Below, piece after piece: positions 46,039-56,082 of a DNA stretch of 64,000 nt. The DNA lies in contig CAVVDT010000016.1 of NCBI GenBank assembly GCA_963747005.1, forward strand, positions 145,429 to 209,428, read 5' to 3'. Source of the stretch: CAVVDT01 sp963747005 (lineage in GTDB: Bacteria; Pseudomonadota; Alphaproteobacteria; Rhizobiales; Aestuariivirgaceae). The notes under the pieces were generated by a model. That model was not told the origin of the DNA. It was given only the letters and a program-made list of their open reading frames with translations, and made no database searches. Position 1 is the first letter of the stretch. Every line of letters begins with the position of its first letter. Both the position numbers and the translations under genes were made by a program.

Positions 46039-46258
46039 GGTGCCGCTCGCCAAGCGTTCCGTCACCATCGCCGGCCATCGCACCAGCCTGTCGCTGGAGC
46101 CCGAGTTCTGGCAGGCCCTGAAGGACCTGGCGCGCCGCGACGGCTGCTCGCTGGCCGCGCTGATCGCCATGATCGATGAAGCGCGCGGCACCCGCAACCT
46201 GTCGAGTGCGGTCAGGGTTCATGTTCTGCGCGAAGTGAAAAGGGTATCCAGCGCGTGA
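46031..46258 (+). CDS. Ribbon-helix-helix domain protein
   Basis: The 75-residue protein has a short N-terminal strand (LAKRSVTIAGHRTSLSLEPE) and two helices (FWQALKDLARRDGCSLAALI; AMIDEARGTRNLSSAVRVHV), the plan of ribbon-helix-helix proteins, in which the strands of a dimer enter the DNA major groove. Homologues sit behind fumC and DUF4169 in many alphaproteobacteria. The regulated gene is unknown. It converges with the AsmA gene. Confidence 0.85.
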   Translation: MTEVPLAKRSVTIAGHRTSLSLEPEFWQALKDLARRDGCSLAALIAMIDEARGTRNLSSAVRVHVLREVKRVSSA

Positions 46259-46311
46259 ACGGACTTCTACCGTATCTCGGTGATAGCGCCCCAATTCACC
46301 GAGATCCGGTA

Positions 46312-49300
46312 TTACCGGTCGGCGGCGGGAAAGCGACCGGTGCGCAATTGCTGTTTGGGTAAAAGCGTGGTGCCCTGCACATTGAACAGCGATTGCGAGA
46401 TGGAGCCGGTGTTGTCCGGTGGTACCGGCGCCGGCACCACCACCGGCTGCTGTACCATCTGCGGCGTGAAGTCCGCCGGCACCGGTGGTTTGGTCTTCGG
46501 CACCGGAACGAGCGTCGCGTCCACCGGATCGTTGGGAACCGCCGGAACGGACTGCAGGTCGGCACCGTCATTGCCGGGCTGCAAACGCTGCCAGGCTTTC
46601 AACTGGTCGAGCTTGCGCGTCAGTTCCCGGCGCATCTCTTCCTTTACCGCCTGCTCGCGCTGGAACTGTTCTTCCTCCAGCCGCAGTTGCGTTTCGTGAC
46701 GCTGCAACTCCTCAAGCTGTTTGATGCTTTCGTTCAGCACCTTCACCGTCAGATAATTCTTCAGCGCCTGCGTATCGCTGGAGCGCACGAGCGCGTCGGC
46801 GGGGCCGGCATAGGCGATCTCGAATGAAGGCACCCCCTCGGGCTTGTCGAGCTTGAGGTCGACGGCGATATCGACCTTGGCCTCGGCCGGCTCAAACAGC
46901 ATCCGCAAGGTGCCCTTGGCGTCGGCGGCCGTCAGTGGCAACGGCGAGGCGGTCAACACCCCCTTGTCGAGACTGAGGGTGCCCTCGCCGCCGGTGAACG
47001 CCATGTCGCCCGAAGTCAGCGCATCGCGGATCGCCTGATCGACATCATCGGGTTTGGTCGCCTTGGCGAACTGGCTCGAAAAGGCGCTGGGCGAAAGCTT
47101 GTCGAGCACGCCGTCGGCGAGCTTGTAGGTGCCCTTCGCGGTGGCTGCCGTCGCCAGCCCCTGGGGCGACCTGCCCTCACCGGAAAAGCTGAGCGCGATG
47201 TCGCTGTCGCCGGAGATGACACGCCCGCCGTCGGCCCGCCGGAAGACTGCCCCCAGCGGCAGGCGGCCGGCGATCACGCCCTTCATGATGGCGCCGGCTT
47301 CGCCGGGCTCGACCGCCAGCGCCAGCGACAGTTCCTTGCCGCCATTGCTCGAGCCTTTCAGCTTCACATCGATCTTGTTGTGACTGGCCGTCATGTCGAG
47401 GCTGGCCTGATCGAGCCCCAGACCGGGGAAGAGCTCCACCGTCGCAATGCGCAGCTTGGCGTCGATGGCGGCCGGCAAATCGAACTTGTCGGCAAACCGC
47501 GTGGTGAAGTCATGTTTCTTGCCGTCATGCGGCAGGGCCAGGACATCGAGCAGCCACGGCCCCGACAGCCGCCCGAGATCGAGCCGCACCTTGACCTGCG
47601 GCACATCGCCCGACAGATCGGCATCGGCACGCCCGGAATAGCTGATGCCGGCGATGGTGCCGTTGAGATCGTTCAGCGCAACCTTGCCATCCTCGGCATT
47701 CAGCCCGCCCTCGCCCGACAGCACCTGCGCCATGGGGGAAAGCTCGCCCGCTGGTACGCCCAGAGCCTGGTAGAGGAGCGAAGCGCGTTCGGCCAGCACC
47801 GCCAGCCGTCCGCTCAGATGCGGCCCGTTGGCGCCCTTGACCAGCGTTCCGACGAACTGGGTGTTCGCCCCGTAGGCCGTGGCGTCAATGGTCGTGGCAA
47901 GGCCATGCGCGTAGCTGCCGTTGCTGGTCAGGTTGAGCCGGGCCGCGGCATCCTGGCTGCCGCGGGTATCGAATCCGAGAAGCGCGAGCACGGCGGCGCT
48001 GGAAGGATCGTCGGCTATGGCCGACACATGCACCGAACCCTTCGCCCAATCGCCGGCATTACCGTCGAAGCTGCTATTGATCGCCAGGCTGGTCTTGCCG
48101 AACACTCCGTTGGCCTTCACGCTTCCGGTTGTGTTGTCGCCCTCCGCCGTCGCCTCCCCGACCACTTCGATGTTCAGTGGCTTGAGGGCCGCGAGCCGGT
48201 CATAGATCGAGGGCCGATCGCTGCGTCCCACAAGGCCCAACAGACGGAACAGCCCTTCAGGATCGCTGGCGATGACCTTGGCATTGATGGAGCCGGCCAC
48301 TGCCTCTTTGGGAAAATGCAACAGCCCCGTCATTTCGAGGCGTGCGCCCGCGACGTTGCCCACATCGACGGTCCTGAACTCGATGCCGTTCTCGTTGGCA
48401 CTCATGTCGACGGCGACGTCTTCGGCTACGACCCTGTTCAGCTTCAGGCGGCCGACGCTGGCGGTCAGGTGGAATTCGCCCAGTCCCATGCTGCTGGCTA
48501 CCATGTCGACAGCGGCCAGAAACGGATTGCTTTCGCTGCTCGCCAGCGTCAGCCCGTCGGGCGCATAGCGGTCCACATCGAGCCGGTCCGCATCCAGCCG
48601 GATAGCGACCGATGGGCTGGACCCGCCCGCCAGCCGCACGCTGCCGCCCAGTTTCGAATCGTCGAGCTTGGCGCTGATTTCGTTGAGCCTGAGGGCGGTG
48701 GCCGAGATATCGGCCTTGGCCTTCAGCGTGAACCTGCCATGCTGGCCCGACCACACCTTGGCGATGTCGCGCGCTGTGGCCGGTGCAACCCAGGTCGCCA
48801 GATCGCGGATAGCCAGCGAGTCGACGTCGATATCGCCGATCAGCTGCGGCCCGTTCTTGCCGCTCACGAACGAGCCGGCGAACCCGAGCCTGGTCTGGCC
48901 GGGAAGCTGCACCTCAAGCCGCCGGACGTACAGTCGCTGGCGTGACACGGTGGCATCGAGGCTGGCGCCGTCGAGCGAATCGCCGGCCACGATGAGGTTC
49001 TTGATTTCGAGCTTCACCTTGGCCGTGAGGTTGACCGGCATCAGCTTCTGGGCCGCCGCCACAATATCGAGGCTGGAGGGAGAATAGAGCAGTTCCCGGC
49101 CGTGCTCGCCCGTCACGGCATCGACGTCGAGCTTGGCGGCCGTCAGGTCGGCGTCGACCGTAATGTTCGAGCCCAGTCGCACCACCGCCTTGCCGGTCAG
49201 GAGATTGGCCGCATCGAGCGCCCTGGCAGGATAGAGTTCGATCTTGTCAAGGGTGACCGTGTCGTCACGCACCTTGATGGCGGTATTGAACACCAGCGGC

Positions 49301-50112
49301 TTGAGGCCGGTTTCCTTGTCACCCCTGCCATCCACGGCCTGCGCCGGCATGAGCTTGAAATTGCCCGAGATGGTGTCGGCCCGGGCACCCCCCACTTCAC
49401 CGTCGAAGCTGTAGACGATGCCGCGGCCCTTGGGCGGCGCCACCCTGGCACCGACCTTCAGCGGCTGGCCCTTGTGGTATTTTCCGGTCGTGACGTTGAC
49501 CTCTATGGGCTGGCCGCGGTAACTGCCGATGCCGGTGAAGCGCCACGGTCCATCGAGGGCCGGAGCCGACAATTCGGCATTGACGTCGTCGATCTGGGCA
49601 AGCCCGCCACGCCGCCCGTCGCCCATCAGCACGGTCGCCCGGGTGATGGTGATGCCGGCCACCCCGATATGTTCAGCGCTTACGAAGTCGGTCACCTCGA
49701 GTTTGGGCGTCAGCTCCCACGTGGCGCCGCCCGCCGCCAGGCGTTCGAGGCCGAAGACCGGCTTGTCGATCTTGATCTGCTCGATCTGCACATGCCCGGA
49801 GATCAGCGGCGCCAGCGCAAGCCGCGCCTCGATGCGCCCGGCGACCAGCAAGTCGGGGGACTGGGCGCCCGGCGGATTGGCGATATGGACGTCCTGCATG
49901 ATGAGCACCGGCCAGGGAAACAGCCGGACATCGATGATCCCGTCGATGCGCACGTCGCGGCCGGTGAAGCGGCGACCATAACCCTCGATATCGCCGCGAT
50001 AATGGGTCCAGTCGATGAACGGCGGCACCACCAGGGCAGTCGCGGCCACGAGAATCACCAGGATTCCCAGATAGAGCAGCGGTGAACGCCAGCCACTCAT
50101 GCCTTGCCGCAT
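46312..50112 (-). CDS. AsmA-family giant envelope protein
   Basis: The 1266-residue product has one N-terminal membrane helix (PLLYLGILVILVAATALVV) and then an AsmA N-terminal domain (GRDVRIDGIIDVRLFPWPVL, LLVAGRIEARLALAPLISGH). The rest is a long repetitive beta-rich region, ending with an AsmA-like C-terminal block (GEGTLSLDKGVLTASPLPLT) and a Glu/Arg-rich coiled coil. AsmA-like proteins are thought to bridge inner and outer membranes for lipid movement. ATG 50100 (MSGWRSPL) is an equally good start. It lies 27 bases downstream of the FAD-linked dehydrogenase gene, in the same direction. Confidence 0.9.
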   Translation of the reverse strand: MRQGMSGWRSPLLYLGILVILVAATALVVPPFIDWTHYRGDIEGYGRRFTGRDVRIDGIIDVRLFPWPVLIMQDVHIANPPGAQSPDLLVAGRIEARLALAPLISGHVQIEQIKIDKPVFGLERLAAGGATWELTPKLEVTDFVSAEHIGVAGITITRATVLMGDGRRGGLAQIDDVNAELSAPALDGPWRFTGIGSYRGQPIEVNVTTGKYHKGQPLKVGARVAPPKGRGIVYSFDGEVGGARADTISGNFKLMPAQAVDGRGDKETGLKPLVFNTAIKVRDDTVTLDKIELYPARALDAANLLTGKAVVRLGSNITVDADLTAAKLDVDAVTGEHGRELLYSPSSLDIVAAAQKLMPVNLTAKVKLEIKNLIVAGDSLDGASLDATVSRQRLYVRRLEVQLPGQTRLGFAGSFVSGKNGPQLIGDIDVDSLAIRDLATWVAPATARDIAKVWSGQHGRFTLKAKADISATALRLNEISAKLDDSKLGGSVRLAGGSSPSVAIRLDADRLDVDRYAPDGLTLASSESNPFLAAVDMVASSMGLGEFHLTASVGRLKLNRVVAEDVAVDMSANENGIEFRTVDVGNVAGARLEMTGLLHFPKEAVAGSINAKVIASDPEGLFRLLGLVGRSDRPSIYDRLAALKPLNIEVVGEATAEGDNTTGSVKANGVFGKTSLAINSSFDGNAGDWAKGSVHVSAIADDPSSAAVLALLGFDTRGSQDAAARLNLTSNGSYAHGLATTIDATAYGANTQFVGTLVKGANGPHLSGRLAVLAERASLLYQALGVPAGELSPMAQVLSGEGGLNAEDGKVALNDLNGTIAGISYSGRADADLSGDVPQVKVRLDLGRLSGPWLLDVLALPHDGKKHDFTTRFADKFDLPAAIDAKLRIATVELFPGLGLDQASLDMTASHNKIDVKLKGSSNGGKELSLALAVEPGEAGAIMKGVIAGRLPLGAVFRRADGGRVISGDSDIALSFSGEGRSPQGLATAATAKGTYKLADGVLDKLSPSAFSSQFAKATKPDDVDQAIRDALTSGDMAFTGGEGTLSLDKGVLTASPLPLTAADAKGTLRMLFEPAEAKVDIAVDLKLDKPEGVPSFEIAYAGPADALVRSSDTQALKNYLTVKVLNESIKQLEELQRHETQLRLEEEQFQREQAVKEEMRRELTRKLDQLKAWQRLQPGNDGADLQSVPAVPNDPVDATLVPVPKTKPPVPADFTPQMVQQPVVVPAPVPPDNTGSISQSLFNVQGTTLLPKQQLRTGRFPAADR

Positions 50113-50139
50113 CCCTTCATCGACGTCACAACCAGCCCC

Positions 50140-51537
50140 TCACACCGTCACGATCTTCCCCGGATTCATGATACCCAAGGGGTCAAGCGCCTGCTTGATG
50201 GCCCGCATCACCTTCAGGCCAGCCCCGTGTTCGGCTTCCAGAAACCGCATCTTTCCGCGCCCCACGCCATGCTCGCCCGTGCAGGTGCCGTCGAGGGCGA
50301 TGGCCCTGAGGATGAGGCGCTCGTAAAATGCCTTGGCGCGGGTGACCTCGTCCTTGTCGGCGGGATCGATCAGCACCGAGACATGGAAGTTTCCATCCCC
50401 CGCATGGCCGACGATGGGCCCCAGCAGATTGCTGGCATCGAGATCGCGCTTGGCCTCGCCGACACATTCCGCCAGCCGCGATATGGGCACGCACACATCG
50501 GTTGCAAAGGCCTTGCAGCCGGGCCGCATCGCCACGCAGGCGTGATAGGCGTCATGGCGCGCCTGCCACAGTATCAGCCTGTCTTCCTCGTGCACCGCCC
50601 ACTCGAAGGGCCCACCGCCCAGCTCAGCGGCGATCTCGCCGAAGTTTTCCGACTGCTCGCGGGTGCCGGCCTCGGACCCGTGGAATTCCAGGAACAGCGT
50701 CGGCCGTTCGGCGAGGGTCAGCTTCGAATAGGCATTGCAGGCCCGGATCTGCACCTCGTCGACCAGTTCGATGCGGGCGACCGGAATACCCATCTGGATG
50801 GTGGCGATGACGGCATTGCAGGCGGCTTCAATGCTGGGGAACGGGCACACCCCGGCAATGATCGACGGCGGAATGCCGTGCAGCCTCAGCGTTACCTCGG
50901 TGAAGACGCCGAGCGTCCCTTCGGAGCCGACGAACAGGCGGGTGAGGTCATAGCCGGCCGCCGATTTCTTGGCCCGCCTGGCGGTGCGCACCACATCGCC
51001 GTTGGCCAGCACCGCGGTGAGGCTCACCACGTTCTCGCGCATGGTGCCGTAGCGCACCGCGTTGGTGCCCGAGGCGCGGGTCGCCGCCATCCCGCCAATG
51101 GATGCATCGGCGCCCGGATCGATGGGAAAGAACAGGCCGGTGTCGCGCAGGTAGGCATTGAGCTGCTTGCGGGTGACGCCCGGCTCGACCGTGCAATCGA
51201 GGTCTTCGGCATTGACTGAGATGATATTGTTCATCTGCGAGACGTCGATGGTGACGCCGCCGCGGGTCGCCGCGATATGGCCCTCCAGCGAGGTGCCGGT
51301 GCCGTAGGCGATCACCGGAAGCTGATATCTGGCGCAGATCTTGACGATGGCCTGCACTTCATCGCCCGAGCGCACGAAGGCGACAGCATCAGGCGCACCG
51401 CCCGGATCCCAGGTCAGATCCTGACCGTGCTGCTGGCACACCGCCTTGCCGGTCGACAGCCGGTCGCCGATCAGCGCGGCAATCTCGGCCAGGGCCTGGG
51501 ATACGCTGTTGCGCAGCGCTATCGCCTCATCCGCCAT
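50140..51537 (-). CDS. FAD-linked D-2-hydroxyacid dehydrogenase, D-lactate/glycolate type
   Basis: The 465-residue protein has the PCMH-type FAD domain (PVIAYGTGTSLEGHIAATRG, FPIDPGADASIGGMAATRAS, GYDLTRLFVGSEGTLGVFTE) and a C-terminal cap with GHAGDGNFHVSVLIDP and GTCTGEHGVGRGKMRFLEAE, as in GlcD and the cytochrome-linked D-lactate dehydrogenase. Since no glcE/glcF genes follow, a single-subunit D-lactate dehydrogenase is more likely. It is divergent from the thioesterase gene across 124 bases. Confidence 0.92.
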   Translation of the reverse strand: MADEAIALRNSVSQALAEIAALIGDRLSTGKAVCQQHGQDLTWDPGGAPDAVAFVRSGDEVQAIVKICARYQLPVIAYGTGTSLEGHIAATRGGVTIDVSQMNNIISVNAEDLDCTVEPGVTRKQLNAYLRDTGLFFPIDPGADASIGGMAATRASGTNAVRYGTMRENVVSLTAVLANGDVVRTARRAKKSAAGYDLTRLFVGSEGTLGVFTEVTLRLHGIPPSIIAGVCPFPSIEAACNAVIATIQMGIPVARIELVDEVQIRACNAYSKLTLAERPTLFLEFHGSEAGTREQSENFGEIAAELGGGPFEWAVHEEDRLILWQARHDAYHACVAMRPGCKAFATDVCVPISRLAECVGEAKRDLDASNLLGPIVGHAGDGNFHVSVLIDPADKDEVTRAKAFYERLILRAIALDGTCTGEHGVGRGKMRFLEAEHGAGLKVMRAIKQALDPLGIMNPGKIVTV

Positions 51538-51661
51538 GGTTCAGCCTTCCTATACCTTCACGACGGGCGCGATGCGCATTCACCGCCCGGTGCCCTTTAT
51601 GCTATTCACGGCCCGCACTATACAGGCTTTCGCCGTCCGGCGAACACATTGCGAGGCAAAG

Positions 51662-52153
51662 ATGACGGATTTTGGCGCCCCATTCGTCGGATCGATCAAG
51701 CGGGTCGAGGACCAGTGGATCGACTACAACGGCCACTTCAACATGGCCTATTACGGCGTCCTGTTCGACCGTACCGGCGATGAGGCCTTCGACCTCGTAG
51801 GGCTGGGGGCGGACTATGTGAGGCGGCAAAATGCCTCGTTCTTCACCCTTGAGGCCCATTTCACGTATGCGCGCGAACTGGCCGCCGGCGACAGCGTCAG
51901 GGTGACGGTGCAATTGCTCGACTACAACTCCAAGCGCTTCCACTACGTCCAGGAGATGTTCCACGCCAAAGAGGGCTGGCTTGCCTGCGTCATGGAGGCG
52001 ATCTGCATGCATGTGGACTTCGCCACCAAGAAGTCGTCGCCCTTTCCCGACGAAGTCCGCCACAAGCTGGCCGAAATGTATGCCGCCCACAAGGACGTGA
52101 AGATCCCGCCCCAGGTCGGCCATCGCATCGGCATCGTGCGCAAGATGGCGTAA
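51662..52153 (+). CDS. Hotdog-fold thioesterase
   Basis: The 163-residue product begins DQWIDYNGHFNMAYYGVLFD, the active-site Asp/His stretch of 4-hydroxybenzoyl-CoA-type thioesterases, followed by FFTLEAHFTYARELAAGDSV and a long C-terminal region. Members hydrolyse acyl-CoA; homologues linked to carnitine metabolism exist, but no carnitine genes are near. ATG 51662 follows a purine-rich GAGGCAAAG. Confidence 0.87.
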   Translation: MTDFGAPFVGSIKRVEDQWIDYNGHFNMAYYGVLFDRTGDEAFDLVGLGADYVRRQNASFFTLEAHFTYARELAAGDSVRVTVQLLDYNSKRFHYVQEMFHAKEGWLACVMEAICMHVDFATKKSSPFPDEVRHKLAEMYAAHKDVKIPPQVGHRIGIVRKMA

Positions 52154-52160
52154 GGGAGTG

Positions 52161-52207
52161 ATTTCAGCAAAAGTGCCTCGCACTTTTGCGGCGCGAAAAT
52201 ACGACAA
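52161..52207. repeat. Dispersed hairpin repeat, copy 2
   Basis: ATTTCAGCAAAAGTGCCTCG then CACTTTTGCGGCGCGAAAAT repeats the element at 24376-24423 with an AAAAGTG/CACTTTT stem. A broken third half-copy, GCGTTTTCAGCAAAATG, starts at 52222. It lies just after the thioesterase stop and could end that transcript. The rest of the 252-bp space before 52406 shows no gene. Confidence 0.75.
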
Positions 52208-52405
52208 CCCGGAAATTCCAAGCGTTTTCAGCAAAATGTCCCGACCACGTGGCGGCCGGTGCTCAAACCTGCCGCAAAGGCGACCGGCTCCGCCCTGACC
52301 GACAGATACCGGTTCATGCCAAAATGCCGATTGATATATCCAGGCTCATAACCTAGATTTTCCGCCGATCGGCAATTTCCGCGACATTCACGACGGGACC
52401 TGGCT

Positions 52406-52687
52406 ATGCTTTTTTGGCTGCTGTTGGGCCTGGACGTTCTCGCGGCATCGGTGGCGGGCTACTTCTTCGTACTGGGCCTGTCCGACGGCTCGGTTTCCAG
52501 CTTCAACATCGGCGAATGGACGGTCTTGCTTGCAACGCTCGCCGCGATCATCGCCGGCGGGGTGGCGCTCCATCGCACCGGCTACGTGAAATCGGGAAAC
52601 CTTGTCCTCGCCGTGCTGGCCACTCCCGCTTTGCTCTACGCCGCGTTTATGGTCATCGTGATCATGAGCGGCGCGAGGTGGAACTGA
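52406..52687 (+). CDS. Small membrane protein of unknown function
   Basis: The 93-residue product has three hydrophobic stretches: LFWLLLGLDVLAASVAGYFF, WTVLLATLAAIIAGGVAL and LVLAVLATPALLYAAFMVIV. There is no recognised motif. The reading frame is kept open through a GC-rich stretch and the hydrophobic pattern is regular, so I think it is real. It converges with the ClC gene across 56 bases. Confidence 0.6.
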   Translation: MLFWLLLGLDVLAASVAGYFFVLGLSDGSVSSFNIGEWTVLLATLAAIIAGGVALHRTGYVKSGNLVLAVLATPALLYAAFMVIVIMSGARWN

Positions 52688-52743
52688 TGGCACCGTGAGG
52701 CCATGCGTCTCGATCCGGGAACCGAGGACCAGGTAATATTCGC

Positions 52744-54483
52744 TCACGAGTAGTGGTTGGCGATCACCGCCGCGGCGATCTCGGTGGTGTCGATGACACC
52801 CACCACGTCATCGGCGCGCGGGACCAGGCTGTTGCTGGACACGATGATGGCATAGCTGCGATTGCGGTTGTTCATGCGCGTGATGATGGAGTTGAGGATG
52901 TTGCTTGACGGCGCCACCACATAGTCGCTCGACATGATCTCGCGCAGCGTCTGCCCGGCGACGCGGTCCGCGGCATAGGGGACGGTCCCGAGGCGGACGA
53001 AACCGGCGATGCGCTGGCCGTCGGCGGCGATGATGTGCGTCGCCCTCTGGTCGCCGAGGGCGGCGACGGCATCGGCGATCGGCGTGTCGATCGGCATGAT
53101 CTTGAAGTTCTTCGCCATCAGTTCCTTGGCCTGGCGCACCAGGTACATGTTCGTATGGCGAATGATGGGGATCGGCCGGCCGCGGTGGCGCAGCTTTACC
53201 GTGTAGATATTGTCCACGATCAGCGAGCGGCGGATACCGACCGCGATGGCCACCGTCAGCACCAGCGGCACGATGACATTGTAGTCACGCGTCATCTCGA
53301 AGATCATCACGATGGCGGTCATGGACGCACCGGTCGCCCCGCCCACCAGCGCCCCCATACCCACCAGGGCGAATTCCGCCAGCGCAAAGCTGCTGGACGG
53401 GAACAGATAGTTGCCAAGGGCGGCCACCGCCGCACCCAGGGTCGCGCCGATGAACAGCGACGGTGAAAATACCCCGCCCGATGCCCCCGAACCGAGGCTG
53501 ACCGTCGTCGCCACAATCTTTGCAATCAGCAAGACGCCCAGGAATACCATGCCGTAGGACTGGCCGTTGAGGATGTCCTGAATGGTCGAATAGCCAACGC
53601 CCGAGGTGTGGTAATGCCCCGTGGTGAGGAAAAAGCCATAGGCCAGGGCGCCGATCACCAGCATGCCGATGATGTTCTGGGTGTACTCGTTGCCCGGCAG
53701 GGTCGGAAAGAAATCCTCACACCAGGCGAGTACGGCGATGAACGCCCACGAGGCGACGCCGGCCGCCACGCCGAGCAGCACGAAGGCCACGAATTCCGAA
53801 GGGTCGATCACGTGATACGCCGGCAATGACGCAATCGGCACGATGAAGGCCGGATCGAGCCCGAAGGCCATGCGCCCGACCGTGGTTGCCGTGGCGGTCG
53901 CCACCACCACGGGCAGGAAGGTGCGGTTGGAGACCTCCGGAAGCAGCAGTTCGATGGCAAACAGCACGCCGCCCAGCGGGGTGTTGAAGGTGGCCGCGAT
54001 ACCGGCACCGGCGCCGGCTGCAAGGAGCGTGATCTTCTGCCAGCGAACCAGATTGAGCGTCCGCGCCAGGGTCGAGCCGAACGAGGCGCCGATCTGGATG
54101 ATCGGTCCCTCGCGCCCGACCGAGGCGCCCGAACCGATGGAGATGGCCGAAGCCAGCGACTTCACCACCGCCACGACGCCGCGCACATTTCCGCTGTTGT
54201 GATAGATCGCGAACATGACCTCCGGCACGCCATGGCCCTTGGCCTCGGGGGCGAAGGTCTTGACCAGATAGACAACGATCAGCCCGCCGACCACCGGCGC
54301 AAGGATAACGAGCGGACCCAGGATGCTGGGCGGATCGAACTTGTTGGCATCGTAGAGATAGGAGAACGAGCCGAAGAAGAAGAGGTTGTGGACCACCGAG
54401 ATGAGGTAGCGGAACACCACCGCACCGATGGCGGCGACAATGCCCACGAGGAAGGCGAGACCGCAGACGATCGGCAGGCTCAA
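52744..54483 (-). CDS. ClC-family chloride channel/antiporter with CBS domains
   Basis: The protein has the ClC ion-path motifs GSGASVGREGPIIQIGASFG (gating Glu in GREGP) and GSGASGGVFSPSLFIGATLG, many membrane helices, and two CBS domains after residue 440 (MPIDTPIADAVAALGDQRAT; SSNILNSIITRMNNRNRSYA). The start is uncertain: the frame is open to 54555 but contains no ATG, so TTG 54483 is used here. An ATG at 54557 in another frame (MTVSDHSSS, then stop) suggests that the true N-terminus may be reached through a frameshift or sequencing error. Confidence 0.88.
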   Translation of the reverse strand: MSLPIVCGLAFLVGIVAAIGAVVFRYLISVVHNLFFFGSFSYLYDANKFDPPSILGPLVILAPVVGGLIVVYLVKTFAPEAKGHGVPEVMFAIYHNSGNVRGVVAVVKSLASAISIGSGASVGREGPIIQIGASFGSTLARTLNLVRWQKITLLAAGAGAGIAATFNTPLGGVLFAIELLLPEVSNRTFLPVVVATATATTVGRMAFGLDPAFIVPIASLPAYHVIDPSEFVAFVLLGVAAGVASWAFIAVLAWCEDFFPTLPGNEYTQNIIGMLVIGALAYGFFLTTGHYHTSGVGYSTIQDILNGQSYGMVFLGVLLIAKIVATTVSLGSGASGGVFSPSLFIGATLGAAVAALGNYLFPSSSFALAEFALVGMGALVGGATGASMTAIVMIFEMTRDYNVIVPLVLTVAIAVGIRRSLIVDNIYTVKLRHRGRPIPIIRHTNMYLVRQAKELMAKNFKIMPIDTPIADAVAALGDQRATHIIAADGQRIAGFVRLGTVPYAADRVAGQTLREIMSSDYVVAPSSNILNSIITRMNNRNRSYAIIVSSNSLVPRADDVVGVIDTTEIAAAVIANHYS

Positions 54484-54813
54484 CGAACGTGCTTCTTCCA
54501 GGGCCGGCGCCTGCGCGGCCTCGGTAGCCTCAAGAACTCGAGTGATCGGAGACTGTCATGGCGGTCCAAATTCTAGCACCTTGACCGCAACAATCAGCCG
54601 CGACGAGCTGCGACCGGTTCCAACATCGAGAAAGTTAAATTTCCCGCCGAGGTGAAAGCTGCAGGACATTGAAGATTTTTTAGTCCTGAACCGGTCATGG
54701 GCGAAAATCAAGGGGCAAGTGCCGGATTTATCAGCCTAATCACCAGCTGGCCGCATCCGTCCGCGATTTCAGAGCGGTGGCGGCTCTAACAGAGATCGCA
54801 TTACCGTCAACAG

Positions 54814-56070
54814 CTAGGTAAGCACGCCGACCACCGCTCCCGTCATCAGCGTGGCGAGCGTTCCCGACAGGATGGAACGCGGCCCCAGCCTGAGGATGTC
54901 GTCGCGGCGCGACGGGCACATGGCGATGAGCCCCCCGGTCATGATGCCCAGCGAGCCGAAATTGGCGAACCCGCAAAGCGCATAGGTCATGATGAGACGC
55001 GAACGCTCGCTCAACAGCGCACCGCTGTCGGCCAGCCTCACATAGGCGATGAACTCGTTGAGCACCGTCTTGATGCCCATCAACTGGCCCGCGAACTGCG
55101 CTTCGCTCCACGGGATGCCGATCAGCCACACGATCGGTGCCGCCACCCACCCCGCCATGCGCTCGACGCTGAGCGGCGCGCCGCCCATGTCGGGCAACTG
55201 GCCGAGGATGAGGTTGGCGAGCGCCACCAGAGCCACCATCACCACCAGCATCGCCACCACATTGGCCAGGAGCTTCAGGCCGTCCCCGGTCCCCTCGGCG
55301 ATGGCATCCATGATGCTGCCGCTGCGCGCCAGGGCAATGCCGGACCGCTCTTCATCCGTGCCTTCTGCCGCCGGCGGCACCATCAGCCGCGCCACCGTCA
55401 GGGCAGCCGGGGCGCTGATGAGAGAAGCGATCACGATGTGGCCTGCCGCCCCGGGCAGCGCCTTTTCGAGCAGGCTGGCATAGATGACCATCACCGTGCC
55501 GGCCACGGTTGCCATGCCCGCCGTCATCACCGCGAAAAGATCCGAACGGCTCATCGCCGCCAGATAGGGTCTGACCAGCAACGGCGCTTCCACCATGCCG
55601 ACGAACACATTGGCGGCCGTCGCCATGCCGAGGGCGCCGCTCACCCCCATGGAGCGTTCCAGCACCCAGGAAATCGCCCCGACAACCCGTTGCAGGATGC
55701 CCCAGTGATAGAGCAGCTTCGACAGCACCGAGACCACCAGGATGAGCGGCAGCGCCTGCAGCGCCAGAACAAAGCTGTTCTGTGGCGCCGTCACCTCATA
55801 GGGCTGCGGGCCCCCGGCGAGATGGCCGAAGACGAACTGCACACCGCTCAGCGTGGCGTTCTGCAAGCCCGCCACCGCCTTGCCCAGCGCCATGAAGACA
55901 CCCGCCAGCCCCGGCACCAGCAGGAACAGCCCCGCCACGACGAACTGCAGGCCGAGCCCGGCGATGGCGATGCGTAGCGCAGCCTTCAGCGTCGCCCGTC
56001 CCCTGCCCGCCAGGAGCCACGCAAGGCCCGGCAGCACCATCACCCCCAGCAGTGCCTGCAGCTCGGCCAT
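54814..56070 (-). CDS. Concentrative nucleoside transporter, NupC/CNT family
   Basis: The 418-residue membrane protein has the CNT pattern: ALPLILVVSVLSKLLYHWGI, GATAANVFVGMVEAP-like GMATAANVFVGMVEAPLLVR, MTAGMATVAGTVMVIYASLL, IGIKTVLNEF-like MGIKTVLNEFIAYVRLA and YALCGFANFGSLGIMTGGL. These proteins import nucleosides with Na+ or H+. It lies 12 bases after the chorismate mutase gene on the same strand. The 255 bases on its other side (54558-54813) show no gene; they hold a small AGAGC/GCTCT stem. Confidence 0.93.
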   Translation of the reverse strand: MAELQALLGVMVLPGLAWLLAGRGRATLKAALRIAIAGLGLQFVVAGLFLLVPGLAGVFMALGKAVAGLQNATLSGVQFVFGHLAGGPQPYEVTAPQNSFVLALQALPLILVVSVLSKLLYHWGILQRVVGAISWVLERSMGVSGALGMATAANVFVGMVEAPLLVRPYLAAMSRSDLFAVMTAGMATVAGTVMVIYASLLEKALPGAAGHIVIASLISAPAALTVARLMVPPAAEGTDEERSGIALARSGSIMDAIAEGTGDGLKLLANVVAMLVVMVALVALANLILGQLPDMGGAPLSVERMAGWVAAPIVWLIGIPWSEAQFAGQLMGIKTVLNEFIAYVRLADSGALLSERSRLIMTYALCGFANFGSLGIMTGGLIAMCPSRRDDILRLGPRSILSGTLATLMTGAVVGVLT

Positions 56071-56082
56071 GGCGCCTTCCGT

